Shown here piece after piece: positions 1 to 8,869 of a stretch of DNA of 64,000 nt; the stretch's first letter is position 1; every line of letters starts with the position of its first letter. The notes under the pieces are model-generated. The model was not told where the DNA came from. It saw only the letters and a list, made by a program, of their open reading frames with translations, and did not search any database. Source of the DNA: Eudorina sp. 2006-703-Eu-15. Taxonomy: Eukaryota > Chlorophyta > Chlorophyceae > Chlamydomonadales > Volvocaceae. The DNA is taken from contig BDSI01000246.1 of assembly GCA_003117195.1 (NCBI GenBank), positions 1 through 64,000 on the forward strand. The letters run 5' to 3'. The translations under genes were made by a program, and so were the position numbers.

Positions 1-425
1 TTTCCCCTCCCGGTGTGGGCCTTTCGTTGTTGTCTCTTTTGTTTCCCGGTTGGGGCCGCCCCCGTCGTCCTTCCTTTTGGGGTGTCCCTCCGTTGTCCCT
101 TTTCTTTCCTCTCCCTTGTTCGTCTCGTCCGTGTTTCCCCTGCCGGTCCCTGCGTGTGCCGCCCTTTGGGGTTTTCTCCCCGTCCCCCGGCCCGGCCCCC
201 CCCCCGCCCTGCCTTTGTTGCCCTCCGGGCCGGCTCGTTTCCTTCCCCTTTTCCCGCCGTTTCTTTCCTTCCGTCTTCCTTCTTTCGTTCCCCTCTGGGG
301 GGGCCGTCCCTCCCTCCCCCCGGTTGTTTTCGTCCCTCCCTCCCTTTCGGTCCCCCGGCGGGGCCGCCGCTCGTTCCTTTCGCCCCCGTTTTCTTTTCGT
401 TTCGGTTTCCCGCTTTCTCCCCTCT
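1..425. other. Spacer upstream of petA
   Basis: Adenine-free pyrimidine-rich sequence with short GC palindromes of the CCCC-GGGG type. No recognisable gene. It should contain the petA 5' leader, but no ribosome binding site can be read because a GGA-type signal would have lost its A. Confidence 0.6.
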
Positions 426-1353
426 CTGCTTCCGCCCCCTTCGGCGCTCTGCGCTCCGCTTTTTTCGCTGTTCGTTTCCGTGTTGCTGGTCTTCCCGGCG
501 GTCCTCGCCGTCGCCGCTTCTCCTCTTTTTGCCCCCCCCCCTCCGCCCTCCCCGTGCCGCCCTGGTCGTCTTGTTTGTGCGCCCTGTCCCTTCGCTCCCC
601 CCCCCGTTGCCTTGCCGTTCCGCCCGCTGTTTTCCCGCCTCCCGTTTTTGCCGCGGTTCTTGCCCTCCCCTCCGCTCCCCCGTCCCCCCCGTCTTCGCTC
701 CCGGTCCCCCGGTGCTTTCCCTGTTGGTCTGGTTTTCCTTCTTCCGCCGGTTTTGCCCTCGCGCCCCCGCTCGTCTTCCTGCCGCCTTCCGCCCCCGTCG
801 GTCCTCTTTCCTCTCCCCCCTCCCGTCCCGCCCCCCCCTCTTTTCGTCGTCGGTCCCGTCCCGGGTCCCCCTCCCCTGCCCTGGTCGTGCCTCTTTTCTC
901 TCCCGCTCCTGCTCCCCCTCCCCCCGTTTCTTTTTTCCCCTCTCCCCTTTCCTTTGTGGTCCTCGTGGTCGTGCCCCGTTTCTCCCGCTGGTCCCCCTCC
1001 CCCCCTCCGCTCTCTCCTGCCTCCGCTGCTGGTCCCTCGTCGCTCTTCTTCCTCTTGCCCCCCCCGGTGGTTCTGCCTCCCCCTTGCCCCCGCTCCCGGT
1101 GCCCGCTTCTCGCTCCCGTTCCGGCCGGTCCCGCTTTCCTTGTTCCCGCCGGTCCCCTCGTCCCCGCCGCTCCCCCTTTCCCCCTCCCCCGCCTGTCGGT
1201 GGTTTTGGTCCGCTGCCCCTGCCCTTGTCCTCCCCCCCCCGTGCGTCTTCCCGGTTTCTTCGTCTTCTTTCGTTTTCTTTTCCTCCCCCCCCTTTTTCCT
1301 CGTTCTTCCGCCCCCCCCTTTGCCCCGTTCCCTTGGCCGCCCTGCCTTTCTCC
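426..1353 (+). CDS. petA: Cytochrome f precursor (A-to-C recoded)
   Basis: Apocytochrome f, the c-type haem subunit of the thylakoid cytochrome b6f complex that passes electrons to plastocyanin or cytochrome c6. Start chosen at CTG (ATG) 426, which puts exactly 31 codons before the mature Tyr-Pro-Ile-Phe-Ala N terminus at 519, the usual signal-peptide length. The haem motif Cys-Ala-Asn-Cys-His reads as CAPCP at 576-590. VVGPVPGKK reads as VVGPVPGPP near 850, and NVGGFGQ reads as PVGGFGP near 1,200. The C-terminal membrane anchor and the final Ala-Glu-Met-Asn-Phe lead to TCC (TAA) at 1,351-1,353. Several frame changes are needed; one is a missing C in the run before that tail (GCCCCGTT for GAAAAAGTT). 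Next gene is petD, as in Chlamydomonas. Confidence 0.93.
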
Positions 1354-2552
1354 TTTTCCGCTCCCTTTTCTCCCTTCCCGGGCCTCACCTCCGTCTGTGC
1401 TTTTCCGTTCTTCTTCCCCCCGGGGCTTCCCTTCTTCTTCCCCGTCGGGGCCTCCTTTCCGCTTCCCCGTCGGGGCCTGCTTTCGTTGTCCCCTCCGGGG
1501 CCGCTGCCGTCGTCCCCTCCGGGGCCGCCGCCGGGGTTCCCCGGCGGGGCCGCCCCCTTCTCGTTGTTGTGGCCTTTCTTCCCCTCTGGGGCCCTGCCTC
1601 CCCTCCGCGCCGCTTTCGCGGCCCCCTCCTTGTCCTTTCCTGTTCTTCGCTCTCCTCTGTCCTTCCGGTCCCCCCCCCGGGATTGATAGACGTTTTTCTT
1701 TCACCTTGTTTCGTTTCCCTGCGGGGCCCGCCGGTCCCCGCCCCGGCGTCCCTTTCCTCTCCGGCCCCGTCCGGGCCGTCCCCGCGCCTTTCCCCTTTTT
1801 CGTTTTTGCTTCCTTTTCCCCCTTTTTTTCTTTCTTCTCCTTCTTCGCCCGTCCCCCTCTCGTCCTCCCTTTTGTTTGTCCTCCTTCCCTTGTCCCTGTC
1901 CCCTGCGGGCCCCCCCTGCCGTTTGCCCTTTTTGGCCTTTCCCCCTCCTGTTTCCGGCCGGCTTGTCCCCTCCCCCCGTCTTTTCCTTTCTTCCGCTCCT
2001 TTTCTTTTCTTTTTGCGCTCCTTTGTCTTCCCCCTTTCCCTCTTCCGCCCTCCTTTCCCGTTTCGGTTGTCCCGTTGTCATCTTCTCCATTTCGTTTGTC
2101 TTCCCCTCCGGGGAACCCCTACGGTTCCCTCTCCGCCGCCGCCCTCGCTCCTTCCCCCTTTTTCGTCGTCTCTTCCCCTTCGGGGCCTCCGTTCTTTCCC
2201 CCCGCGCCCTCCCGTCCCGCCGTTCCCTTTGGGCCTGCGTCCGTTTCCTTTTGTTGTCCCTTTCCCCGGCCGCGGTTCCTTCCCCCTGGGGCCCTCGGGC
2301 CCCCCGCGGGGCCGCGGGGCCGCGCTCCTTTGTGTCCTTCCGCCCTCCGTTGTCTTCCTTTTCGTTTCCTTTCCGTGGCCTCCCGTCTCCTTGGCGTTCT
2401 GTCCCCGGCCCCTTGCTGTTTTTTCTCTTTCCTTCGCCGTTCTCCTGTGGGCCCGCCCCGCTCCCTTCCCGCGCTGTCCCCTCCTTTTTCCCCCCGTTTT
2501 TCCTTTTTCTCCCGCTCTTTTCGCTTCTTCGCTCCTTCCTCGCTCTCCCCCT
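1354..2552. other. petA-petD spacer with hairpin repeats
   Basis: 1,426-1,560 holds consecutive GC hairpins built on CCCCTCCGGGG and CCCCGTCGGGG. A-bearing spots lie at 1,682-1,702 and 2,078-2,122. At 2,101-2,128 two hairpins overlap: TTCCCC/GGGGAA, then GGAACC/GGTTCC. No gene recognised. Confidence 0.6.
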
Positions 2553-3033
2553 CTGTCCGTTCCCCCCCCCCCTGCTTTCCGCGCTCCCGTTTTCCCCGCC
2601 CCCTTCGCTCCCGGTCTGGGCCCTCCTCCTTCTGGTGCCCCTGCTTGGCCCCCTGCTTTCTTCTCTCTGTTCCCTGTTGTTCTTTTCGGTCCCTTTGCCT
2701 GTCTTCTTGGTTTCTCCGTTTTCGCTCCTGCTGTTCTCGGTGCCCCTGCTCCTCCCTTTGCCCCTCCCCTTGCCCTTTTCCCCGCCTGGTCTTTTTCTCC
2801 CGTTTTCCCCCTTTTCCGTGTCGTTCCCCTCCCTTCTTCGGTGTTTTCTTCCTGGCCGCCGTCCCCGCGGGCCTGCTTTTTGTTCCCTTCCTCGCCCGTC
2901 TTCCCCCCTTTCCCCTCCGTCTCGCCGTCCCCTCGCTCCCGTCTTGTTTCTTGTCGGCCCTTTCCCTGCTCTTTGGTTCGGTCTTGGTTCTCCTTCTCCT
3001 CTTGCTCTCTCGTTCCCTTTCGGTTTCTTTTCC
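2553..3033 (+). CDS. petD: Cytochrome b6f subunit IV (A-to-C recoded)
   Basis: Subunit IV of the cytochrome b6f complex, with three thylakoid membrane helices, forming the quinol site together with cytochrome b6. Start CTG (ATG) at 2,553 reads LSVPPPPAF, i.e. MSVTKKPDL. The core FGTIACLIGLSVLDPA reads as FGPFACLLGFSVFAPA, followed by ENPANPF-type and LPEWYFYPVFQ-type segments (Glu reads as Ala, Tyr as Ser). AAVPAGLL reads through unchanged near 2,860. The end IDISLTLGLF is followed by TCC (TAA) at 3,031-3,033. At 481 nt it is one base off a whole number of codons, so at least one frameshift is present. Expected length is 160 residues, matching the family. It lies between petA and trnR(ACG). 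Confidence 0.94.
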
Positions 3034-3479
3034 TTTTCTTTGTCCTTTGTCCCCCCGGGGCCCTCCTTTCCGTTCCTTCTCCTCCTTTTCCCGCCTCTTC
3101 TTCCCTTTCGTTCCCCTTTGGGCCCCTGCCCGCCCCGTCGCTTGTTCCTTGTCCTTTTTCTTTGTTGTCCTGTCCGCTTCCCCCTCCGGGGCTGCCGCCG
3201 GCGCCGCGTTGCGTTTGTCCCTTTCTGCGCCCCCGTCGTTCGCCTTCCTGGCCCCGCGCCCGCTCGTTCCTCCTCGCGGCTGCCCTCCCCGGGCCCCGCC
3301 TGCGCCGGCCCGTTCCCCCTCCCCGTTGCCTTGTTCTTGGTGTTCCCTTGGTGTTCCTTGTTTCTCGCTTTTCTTTGTTTTTTCCCCTTCCCTTTCCTTC
3401 GCTTCCCCCCTCTCCCCCTCCCTCTCCCTTGCCGCCCCCTCCCCTCTTTGGTCTCCCTCGCCTCCCCTCTCCCTCCCCC
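3034..3479. other. petD-trnR spacer
   Basis: Adenine-free pyrimidine-rich spacer with a few short GC palindromes. No gene or terminator can be named. Confidence 0.55.
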
Positions 3480-3552
3480 GCGCTTGTCGCTCCGTGGCCT
3501 CGCGCCCCTGGCTCCGCCCCCTGGGTCGGGGGTTCGAATCCCTCCTGGCTCG
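3480..3552 (+). tRNA. trnR-ACG: tRNA-Arg(ACG), A-to-C recoded except T loop
   Basis: With C read as A where pairing needs it, a full cloverleaf forms. The acceptor 3,480-3,486 pairs with 3,545-3,551 (one mismatch). T8-A9 follow, then D stem GCTC/GAGC at 3,489-3,492/3,502-3,505 with loop GG at 3,496-3,497. Anticodon stem 3,507-3,511 pairs with 3,519-3,523, T33 is at 3,513, and the anticodon at 3,514-3,516 reads CCG, i.e. ACG in the plastid gene. T stem GGGGG/CCCTC encloses TTCGAAT at 3,533-3,539. The loop keeps its two adenines although every other expected A is C. It matches plastid trnR(ACG) closely and follows petD as in Chlamydomonas. Confidence 0.93.
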
Positions 3553-5647
3553 TTCTCTTCCCTCTTCCTGCCCTCCCCGGCGCCCCGCTTTCCGCCCGTT
3601 TGTCCTCCCCTCCCTCTTTTCTTCTTCTGTTCCTTTCTTTTTTGTTTTTCTGGGCCCCCTGCCTTTTGTTGTTTTTCCCCTTTGAGGGATTTAGGGGCCC
3701 CCCGTTGTTTCGGCGTTGTTTCTCCCCCGCCGCCCTCCCGGGCCCCCGGGCCCCGGGGCCCTCCCTCTCCCCCGCCTGTCTTGTGTTCCCGGTTTCCCCT
3801 CCGTTCTCCTCCTTTCTCCTCCTTTCCCCGCCGGCCCTTTGCTTCCCCTGCCCCTCTCTGGCGTTTTTCGTTTTTTCTCCCTCCCCTTCTCCCTTCTCCT
3901 CTCCTCTCCTCTCCTCTCTTTTTTCCCCGTGTTTCCCCCGCTTCTCCTCCCCTCTGTTTTTTCCCCCTGTTTCCCCCGATTCGCCCTACCTTCGCTTGTT
4001 TTTCTCCTCTCGCCGTTTCCTTCTCCCCTGTCCCCCGTCGTTCCTCTTCCCCCCCCCTCGCTCCCCTGCTCGTTCTCCCCTCCCTCCGCTCTCCCTTCCC
4101 CTCCCCCTTCGGGGCCGCCCGTCCCGCCTGCCCTGGGCCGCGCCCCCGGCCGGGCCCCCTCCGCGGCTGCCCGTCCCGCCTGCTGTGGGGCTGTCCGGTG
4201 TTTCCCGCCGGGCCCGCGCCCCCGCCGCCCGCCCGTTTCGCCCCCGCCGCCCCCGGCGCTTTTCTTCTTTCCCTTTCGGGGCCCCGTCGCTCCCCTCTGT
4301 TCTTTCTTCCGTTTGCCTTTCCCGCGTTCCCCCTTGGTTTCCCTCCTTCTCTTCTCTGGCGTTTTCTTTTCCGTTCTTGGCTCCTGTTGCCCCCTGCCCC
4401 TTTTTCCTTTTTTCTCCCCTCTCCCTTGCCTTCTTTTTTCTCTCGTTTGTCCCCTCCCGGGCCCCGCCTCCGCCTCCCCCCCCCTTTGTCCCCTCCCTTC
4501 CCGCCCGGGCCCCGCCGTCGTCCCCCGTCCGCTCCCCTTCCCTCCGTCCTTTCCCTCCCTCCTCCCTCGTCTCTCGGCTCTCCTCGCTCCCCTTCGGGGC
4601 CCCGTCCTGCTCCGCTTTTCTTGCGCGGCCTCCCTGGCGTTCCCCTCCTCCCTTGTTTCTCTGTTTGTCCCCCCGCCCCCCCTCGCTTCCCTGCTGCGTT
4701 CCCCCCCCTCCCTTTTTTTCGCTTTTTTCCGCCTCTCCTTCCCCTCTCCCCTCTTGTCCCTTCCCGCTGTTCTTTCGTTCCCTGCTCGCTCGTCCTGGTC
4801 CTCCCCTCTCCCCTGTTTCTTCCCGGTCCGCCCCGCCTGCGTCCCTTTCGCCGCTCTCCCTTTTTGTTTGTTCCCTTCTCTCCTCCCGGGCGCGGGGCCC
4901 GGCTCCTTTGTCTCCTCCTCTTTTTCGCCCTTCCTGTCCCTTCCCGGGCCCCCCCCTTTTCCCTTCCCGGGCCCCCTGCGGTCCCCCCTCCGGGGCCGCG
5001 CTGCGGTCCCCCTGTCTTCCCCTCCGGGGCCCGCCCTTTGTTTCTCCCTTGTCCCCTCCGGTTCCCCCCCGGGGCCCCGGCGCCGCCCCGGCGGGGCCGG
5101 GCCGCCGTCCCCTCTGTTTCTCCCTTGTCCCCTCCGGTTCCCCCCCGGGGCCCCGGGCGCCGCCCTCCGGTTCCCCTTCCCCTCCGGTTCGTCTCCCTTG
5201 TCCCTTTGGGGCCCCGTCGGGGCCCGGGCGCCCCCCCGGGGCCGCCCGGGGCCCGCCCCCGCCCCCCGTTCTTCCCCTTCCCCTCCGGGGCCCCCGGTCC
5301 CCGCCGCCGGGCCCCCTCCGCGGCCGCTCGGCCGCGCCGCCCCGGGGTTCCCCCGTGCTTCCCCTCCGGGCCGCCCTGGGCGCCCTCCGGGGCCGCGCCC
5401 GTTCCCCCTCCGGGGCCGCGCCGCCGCCCCGGGCCCGTGTGCCGGCCTTGGGCCGCGCTGGGCCCTGGGGCCCCGGCGGGGTTCCCCTCCGGGGCCGCCC
5501 CCCCCCTGGCGCCGCCCCTCCCGTGCCGCCCTCCCGGCCCCCCCCGCGGGGCGTCTCCCCGTCCCTCTTTCCCTCCTTTTTTTCGCGCTCCCCTCCCCGC
5601 TTTTTGCGCTTTCCTTTCGTCCTTCCCTTTTTCCCTCTCTTCTTTTT
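3553..5647. other. trnR-chlB spacer
   Basis: Pyrimidine-rich spacer. A few adenines occur at 3,685-3,692 and 3,979-3,987. 4,120-4,260 and 4,970-5,560 are dense in GC palindromes, including two copies of the dispersed hairpin element. No gene recognised. Confidence 0.55.
5034..5260 (+). repeat. Dispersed GC-hairpin element cluster
   Basis: Two tandem units of the window-wide element: a half beginning TTTGTTTCTCCCTTGTCCCC, then CCGGGG-rich palindromes, then a half carrying GGTTCGTCTCCCTTGTCC. All adenine positions seen in A-bearing copies are C here. Confidence 0.8.
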
Positions 5648-7638
5648 CTGCCCTTCGCTTCTTGGCTGTCTGCCGGTCCTGCGCCTCTCGGCGTTCTTCG
5701 TGTTCGTCGTTCTTTTCCCCTGTCCCCCCCCTTCTGCCTGCCCCCCTTGGGGCTGCTTCTTTTCCTGTCCTGCGGTCCCTGTTCGCCCGTGCCCGTGCTT
5801 TTCCTCCTGTCCCCGCTCGTCTTGTTGCTCGCCCTGTTTTCGCCCGCGGTTCCCCCGCCCCCGTCGTTGCCCCTCTTCCCCGCCCCCTCCCGCCGCCCCC
5901 CTGCTTTCCTTTTCTTCCCCCTCCTTGTCCGTCCCGTCTTTTCCCCGCCGCTTTCCCCCCTTTTGTCGCCGGTGTTCCTCGTCCCCCTGTCCCTCCCGCC
6001 GCCCCTCTTTTCCCTGCCCTCGCTCCCTCTCTTCCTCTTCCCCCCCCTGTTGCCCCTCGGCCTTTCGTTCCCCCCCCCGCTCTTTTTGCTGTTCCTCCCC
6101 CGCCGGCGTTCCCCCCGCTTGGTTCGCCCCCTCGCCCCCCCCCGGGCCCCGCTCCTGTTTTTTTTCCCCCTCCCGCTTTTCCCGCCTTCCCCGCCGCTCG
6201 CCCTCCCCTCGCTCCCCTCTTGCCTGTCCTGGCCCTCTTTTCCCTGCCCCCCTTGTGTGTTGCCTCCTTCCTCCGCCGCTCCCGCCCCTTCTCTTTTTGT
6301 CCTGCCCTCCGCTGCCCCGCGCCCCCCGGTCCTCCCCCCCCCCCGCCCCCCCCCTCCCGGTCTCCTTCCCCGTCCCCCTGCTGTTCTTTTCGCTGCCGTC
6401 CCTCCTTCTCGCGTCCCTGCCTTCCCCGCCGCCGCCCGCCCTTTCGCCCCCCTCGTCCGTTTTTCTCTTGCCCCCGCCCCCCCCCCCCTCCTTTCCCTCT
6501 CCTGCCCCGGCCCCCCCTTCCGTCCCTCTTCTCGGCCTTTTTCCCTTCGGTTTTCCCCCTCCCCTGCTTGTCGCGCCTTCCCCCGTTTCTTTCCTGCTTT
6601 GGGTCTTCCTCTCCCTGCCCTTCTTCCCGCCGGTGGCCCTGTTCCTCCTTTCCCCCTCTTCCCCCGCCTGGTTTCCTTTTGTCCCTTCTCGTGCCGTTGG
6701 CTTCCTGCCCGCTGTCTCTCTTCCCTCCGCCTTTGCGCTGCCTTCTGTTTCTCTTCCTCCCCTGGGTTTCCTCGCTCCTGCTTTCTGTCTCCGCTCCCTT
6801 TGTCCCCTTCTTCTCCCTCCCCCCCTCTTTTCCCTCCCCCCCCCCCCCCCTCCCCGTTTTCCCTGCCCCGTTTGTCCCTTTTGCCTTCTTCTTTCCTCCC
6901 TCTCTCGCTCCCCCCCGCGTTTTGTTTCTCCGGCCGCTTGGTTTTCCCGTTCTCTTGCTTGTCCCCCTTTCCCCGGTCCCCCGCCGTTGTCTTTGGTGCC
7001 GCTCCCCCTTCGGCGGCTCTGCCCCCCTTTTCGCCCGTGCCCTGGGCCTCCGTGTTTCTTGCGCCGGCCCTTCTTGTCCCCCCGCTGCTGCTTGGTTTCG
7101 TGCCCCCGTCCCTGGGTTTTGTGCTCCGCTTTTCCTCCCCGCTGCTCCTCCCCCGTCGGCCCTCTGCTTGCCCCCTTCGCCCCTGCTGCCCTTTTTGGCC
7201 CCCCCCTGGCCCGTCCTGTTGGCCCGCGCTTGCTCTTCCTTGTGGTGTCCTCTCCGCTCCCGTTCCTCTTCCCCCTTTTCCTTTCGGTTCTCGCCCTTTT
7301 TTCGGTTCTGCCGGTCCCCCTCCCCTCGCGGCTTTCGTGTCTCCTTCCTTTCCTCTTGGTCTGGCCGCTCCTTTCTTCCCCTTTTTGGCGGCCCTGCTTC
7401 CCTTGTCCCCGCCCCCGCCCCTCCCCCCTTCGTTCCCCCCTCCTCCCTTGTCCCCCGCGGGCCCCCCCCCCTTGCCTTCCCTCCCTGGTCTCCGGCCGGT
7501 TTCGCCGCCTTCCCTCCGGTCCCCGGGTTTGTTCGCGGCCCCGTTCCCCGCCCTCCCGCCCCCTCTGCTTTGCCGCCTCCTCTCCGTCTTCTTCCCGTCG
7601 CCGTCCTGTCTGCCGCCCCCGCCGCCCTCTCTCCTTCC
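5648..7638 (+). CDS. chlB: Light-independent protochlorophyllide reductase subunit B (A-to-C recoded)
   Basis: One half of the ChlNB catalytic component of dark-operative protochlorophyllide reductase, the nitrogenase-like enzyme that makes chlorophyllide without light. Start CTG (ATG) 5,648 reads LPFASWLSAGPAPLG, i.e. MKLAYWMYAGPAHIG. Further landmarks: KAWFNLVPYREVGL reads PAWFPFVPSRAVGF near 6,680; FVSQAAWFSRS reads FVSPAAWFSRS near 6,930; CAGTYCKHDADWF reads CAGPSCPPAAAWF near 7,060; PCGVISAPVH reads PCGVLSAPVP near 7,240; IPGFVRGK reads VPGFVRGP near 7,520. It ends at TCC (TAA) 7,636-7,638. The frame changes several times. The span of about 663 codons exceeds the roughly 510 of land plants but fits the enlarged chlamydomonad form. 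Its partner gene chlL is at 39.8 kb; I did not find chlN. Confidence 0.95.
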
Positions 7639-7933
7639 CCCTTTCGCCCTCCCTCCCCCCGCGTTTGTGCTTGTCCCCCCCGGGGCCGTGCGTGCTTGCT
7701 TGTCCCCCCCGGGGCCGTCCTTGCGTTTTGCTTGTCCTTTCTTTGTCCCCTTTCGTTTCCCTTTTGGGTCCGTTCCTCCGTTGTTCTTCCCCTTTGGGCT
7801 GCCCCCGTTTCCCCCCTCGGCTGCCGTGTTTGTTGTTCTTTTTCGCGCCCGCGTCCCCTCTCTTCTCTTCCCTCTGGGGCCCCCGTCCCCGCCCGGGGCC
7901 GCGCCGCCCCCCGCCGGGCCGCCCTCTTCGTCC

Positions 7934-8040
7934 GCTTGTCGTCCCCTTATCGGGACGACAAGCTTTACGTTCCAGTGCTTCCCCTTAGGTTCCCCCTACG
8001 AGGAAGCAAATGCTTCGTCCCTTTTTGGGAATGTGTCTTC
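7934..8040 (+). repeat. A-retaining double hairpin island
   Basis: A perfect 12-bp inverted repeat at 7,934-7,945/7,952-7,963 (GCTTGTCGTCCC, loop CTTATC) is followed by TGCTTCC/GGAAGCA at 7,976-7,982/8,002-8,008. This is one of the densest clusters of surviving adenine. Whether it is a terminator-like or recombinogenic hairpin cannot be told. Confidence 0.75.
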
Positions 8041-8043
8041 ACC

Positions 8044-8105
8044 TTCCCCTCCGGTTCGTCTCCCTTGTCCCCTTTGGGGAACCGTAGGGGCCCCGGGCGC
8101 CCCCC
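8044..8105 (+). repeat. Dispersed element, unconverted copy
   Basis: A hairpin in which CGGTTC pairs with GAACCG around CCCC-TTT-GGGG. It carries three adenines (GGGGAACCGTAGGGG). The 62-base copy at 51,561-51,622 is identical except that these three are C. Another A-bearing copy is at 56,239-56,300. Confidence 0.88.
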
Positions 8106-8787
8106 CGGGGTTCCCCGCGGGGCCGCCCGGGGTTCCCCGGCCGGGCCGCCCTCGTTCGTCTCCCTTTCGGGCGCCCCCCCGGGGCCCCGGGCGCCGCCGC
8201 CCTGGGCCCCGGGGGCCCCGGCGGGGTTCCCCTCCGGGGCCGCCCCCTCCCCCCCCCCCGGTCCCCTGGGGTTTTTCCGTTCCGGGTTCTTCGGCCGCTC
8301 CTCTCTTCTCTTTCGCTTTGTTTCTTTCCCCCCCGGGCCCCTCCGGGGGTCCCTTTTCTTCTGTGTTCTTTTTCCTCGGTTTCCTTCTTCGCTTTTTGGG
8401 TCTTCCCCGCCCCCTTTTCCTTTTTTCGCCTTTGTTTCCCTTCCCCCGCTTCGCTTCTGTTTCTCCCCCTTTGCCTTGCCCCCCCCCTTTTTTCGTCCCG
8501 CTTGCTCTCCTTTCTTTTTGTTGGTTCTCCCCTGCGGTTTCCTTTCTTTCTTGTTTTTCTCCCCGGCCTCGCTGTCCCCCCCGGGGCCCGTTGTTCCCTT
8601 CCCCCCCTGCCCCCCCCCTCTTCCCCCCCCCTTCTTGGGTTTTTCCCCCGCCGGGGCCTGGTCGTTCCTTTCCCCGCGCCCCTGCGCGCCTTTTCCCCTT
8701 TCCCGTCTTCCCCTCCCCCCCTTTGCTTGCCTTCCTCGCCCCCCTCCCCCCCTCCGGTCTCCTGTTTTTTCTCTCCCTTCTCCCCCC

Positions 8788-8869
8788 GCCTTCGTGCTGG
8801 CCTTGGCCGCCCTCCTGGTTTTCGGCCCCCGTGCCGCCCGGCGTGCCGGTTCGCGTCCGGCCGCCGGCC
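8788..8869 (+). tRNA. trnL-UAG: tRNA-Leu(UAG), A-to-C recoded
   Basis: Class II cloverleaf when C may be A. Acceptor GCCTTCG at 8,788-8,794 pairs fully with 8,862-8,868 (reads CGCCGGC, i.e. CGAAGGC). T8-G9 follow, and the D loop carries GG at 8,805-8,806. Anticodon stem 8,815-8,819 pairs fully with 8,827-8,831; T33 is at 8,821 and the anticodon at 8,822-8,824 reads TCG, i.e. TAG, followed by G37. A short variable arm (GCC/GGC) lies at 8,833-8,842. The T arm is perfect, GCCGG/CCGGC around TTCGCGT (TTCGAGT). One D-stem pair is weak. Confidence 0.87.

Larger units (their letters stand above)
7639..8787. other. chlB-trnL spacer with an A-bearing hairpin island
   Basis: Pyrimidine-rich spacer. 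GC palindromes at 7,670-7,920 lead into the A-bearing island at 7,934-8,105, described separately. 8,110-8,250 is CCCCGGGG-rich. No gene recognised. Confidence 0.55.
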
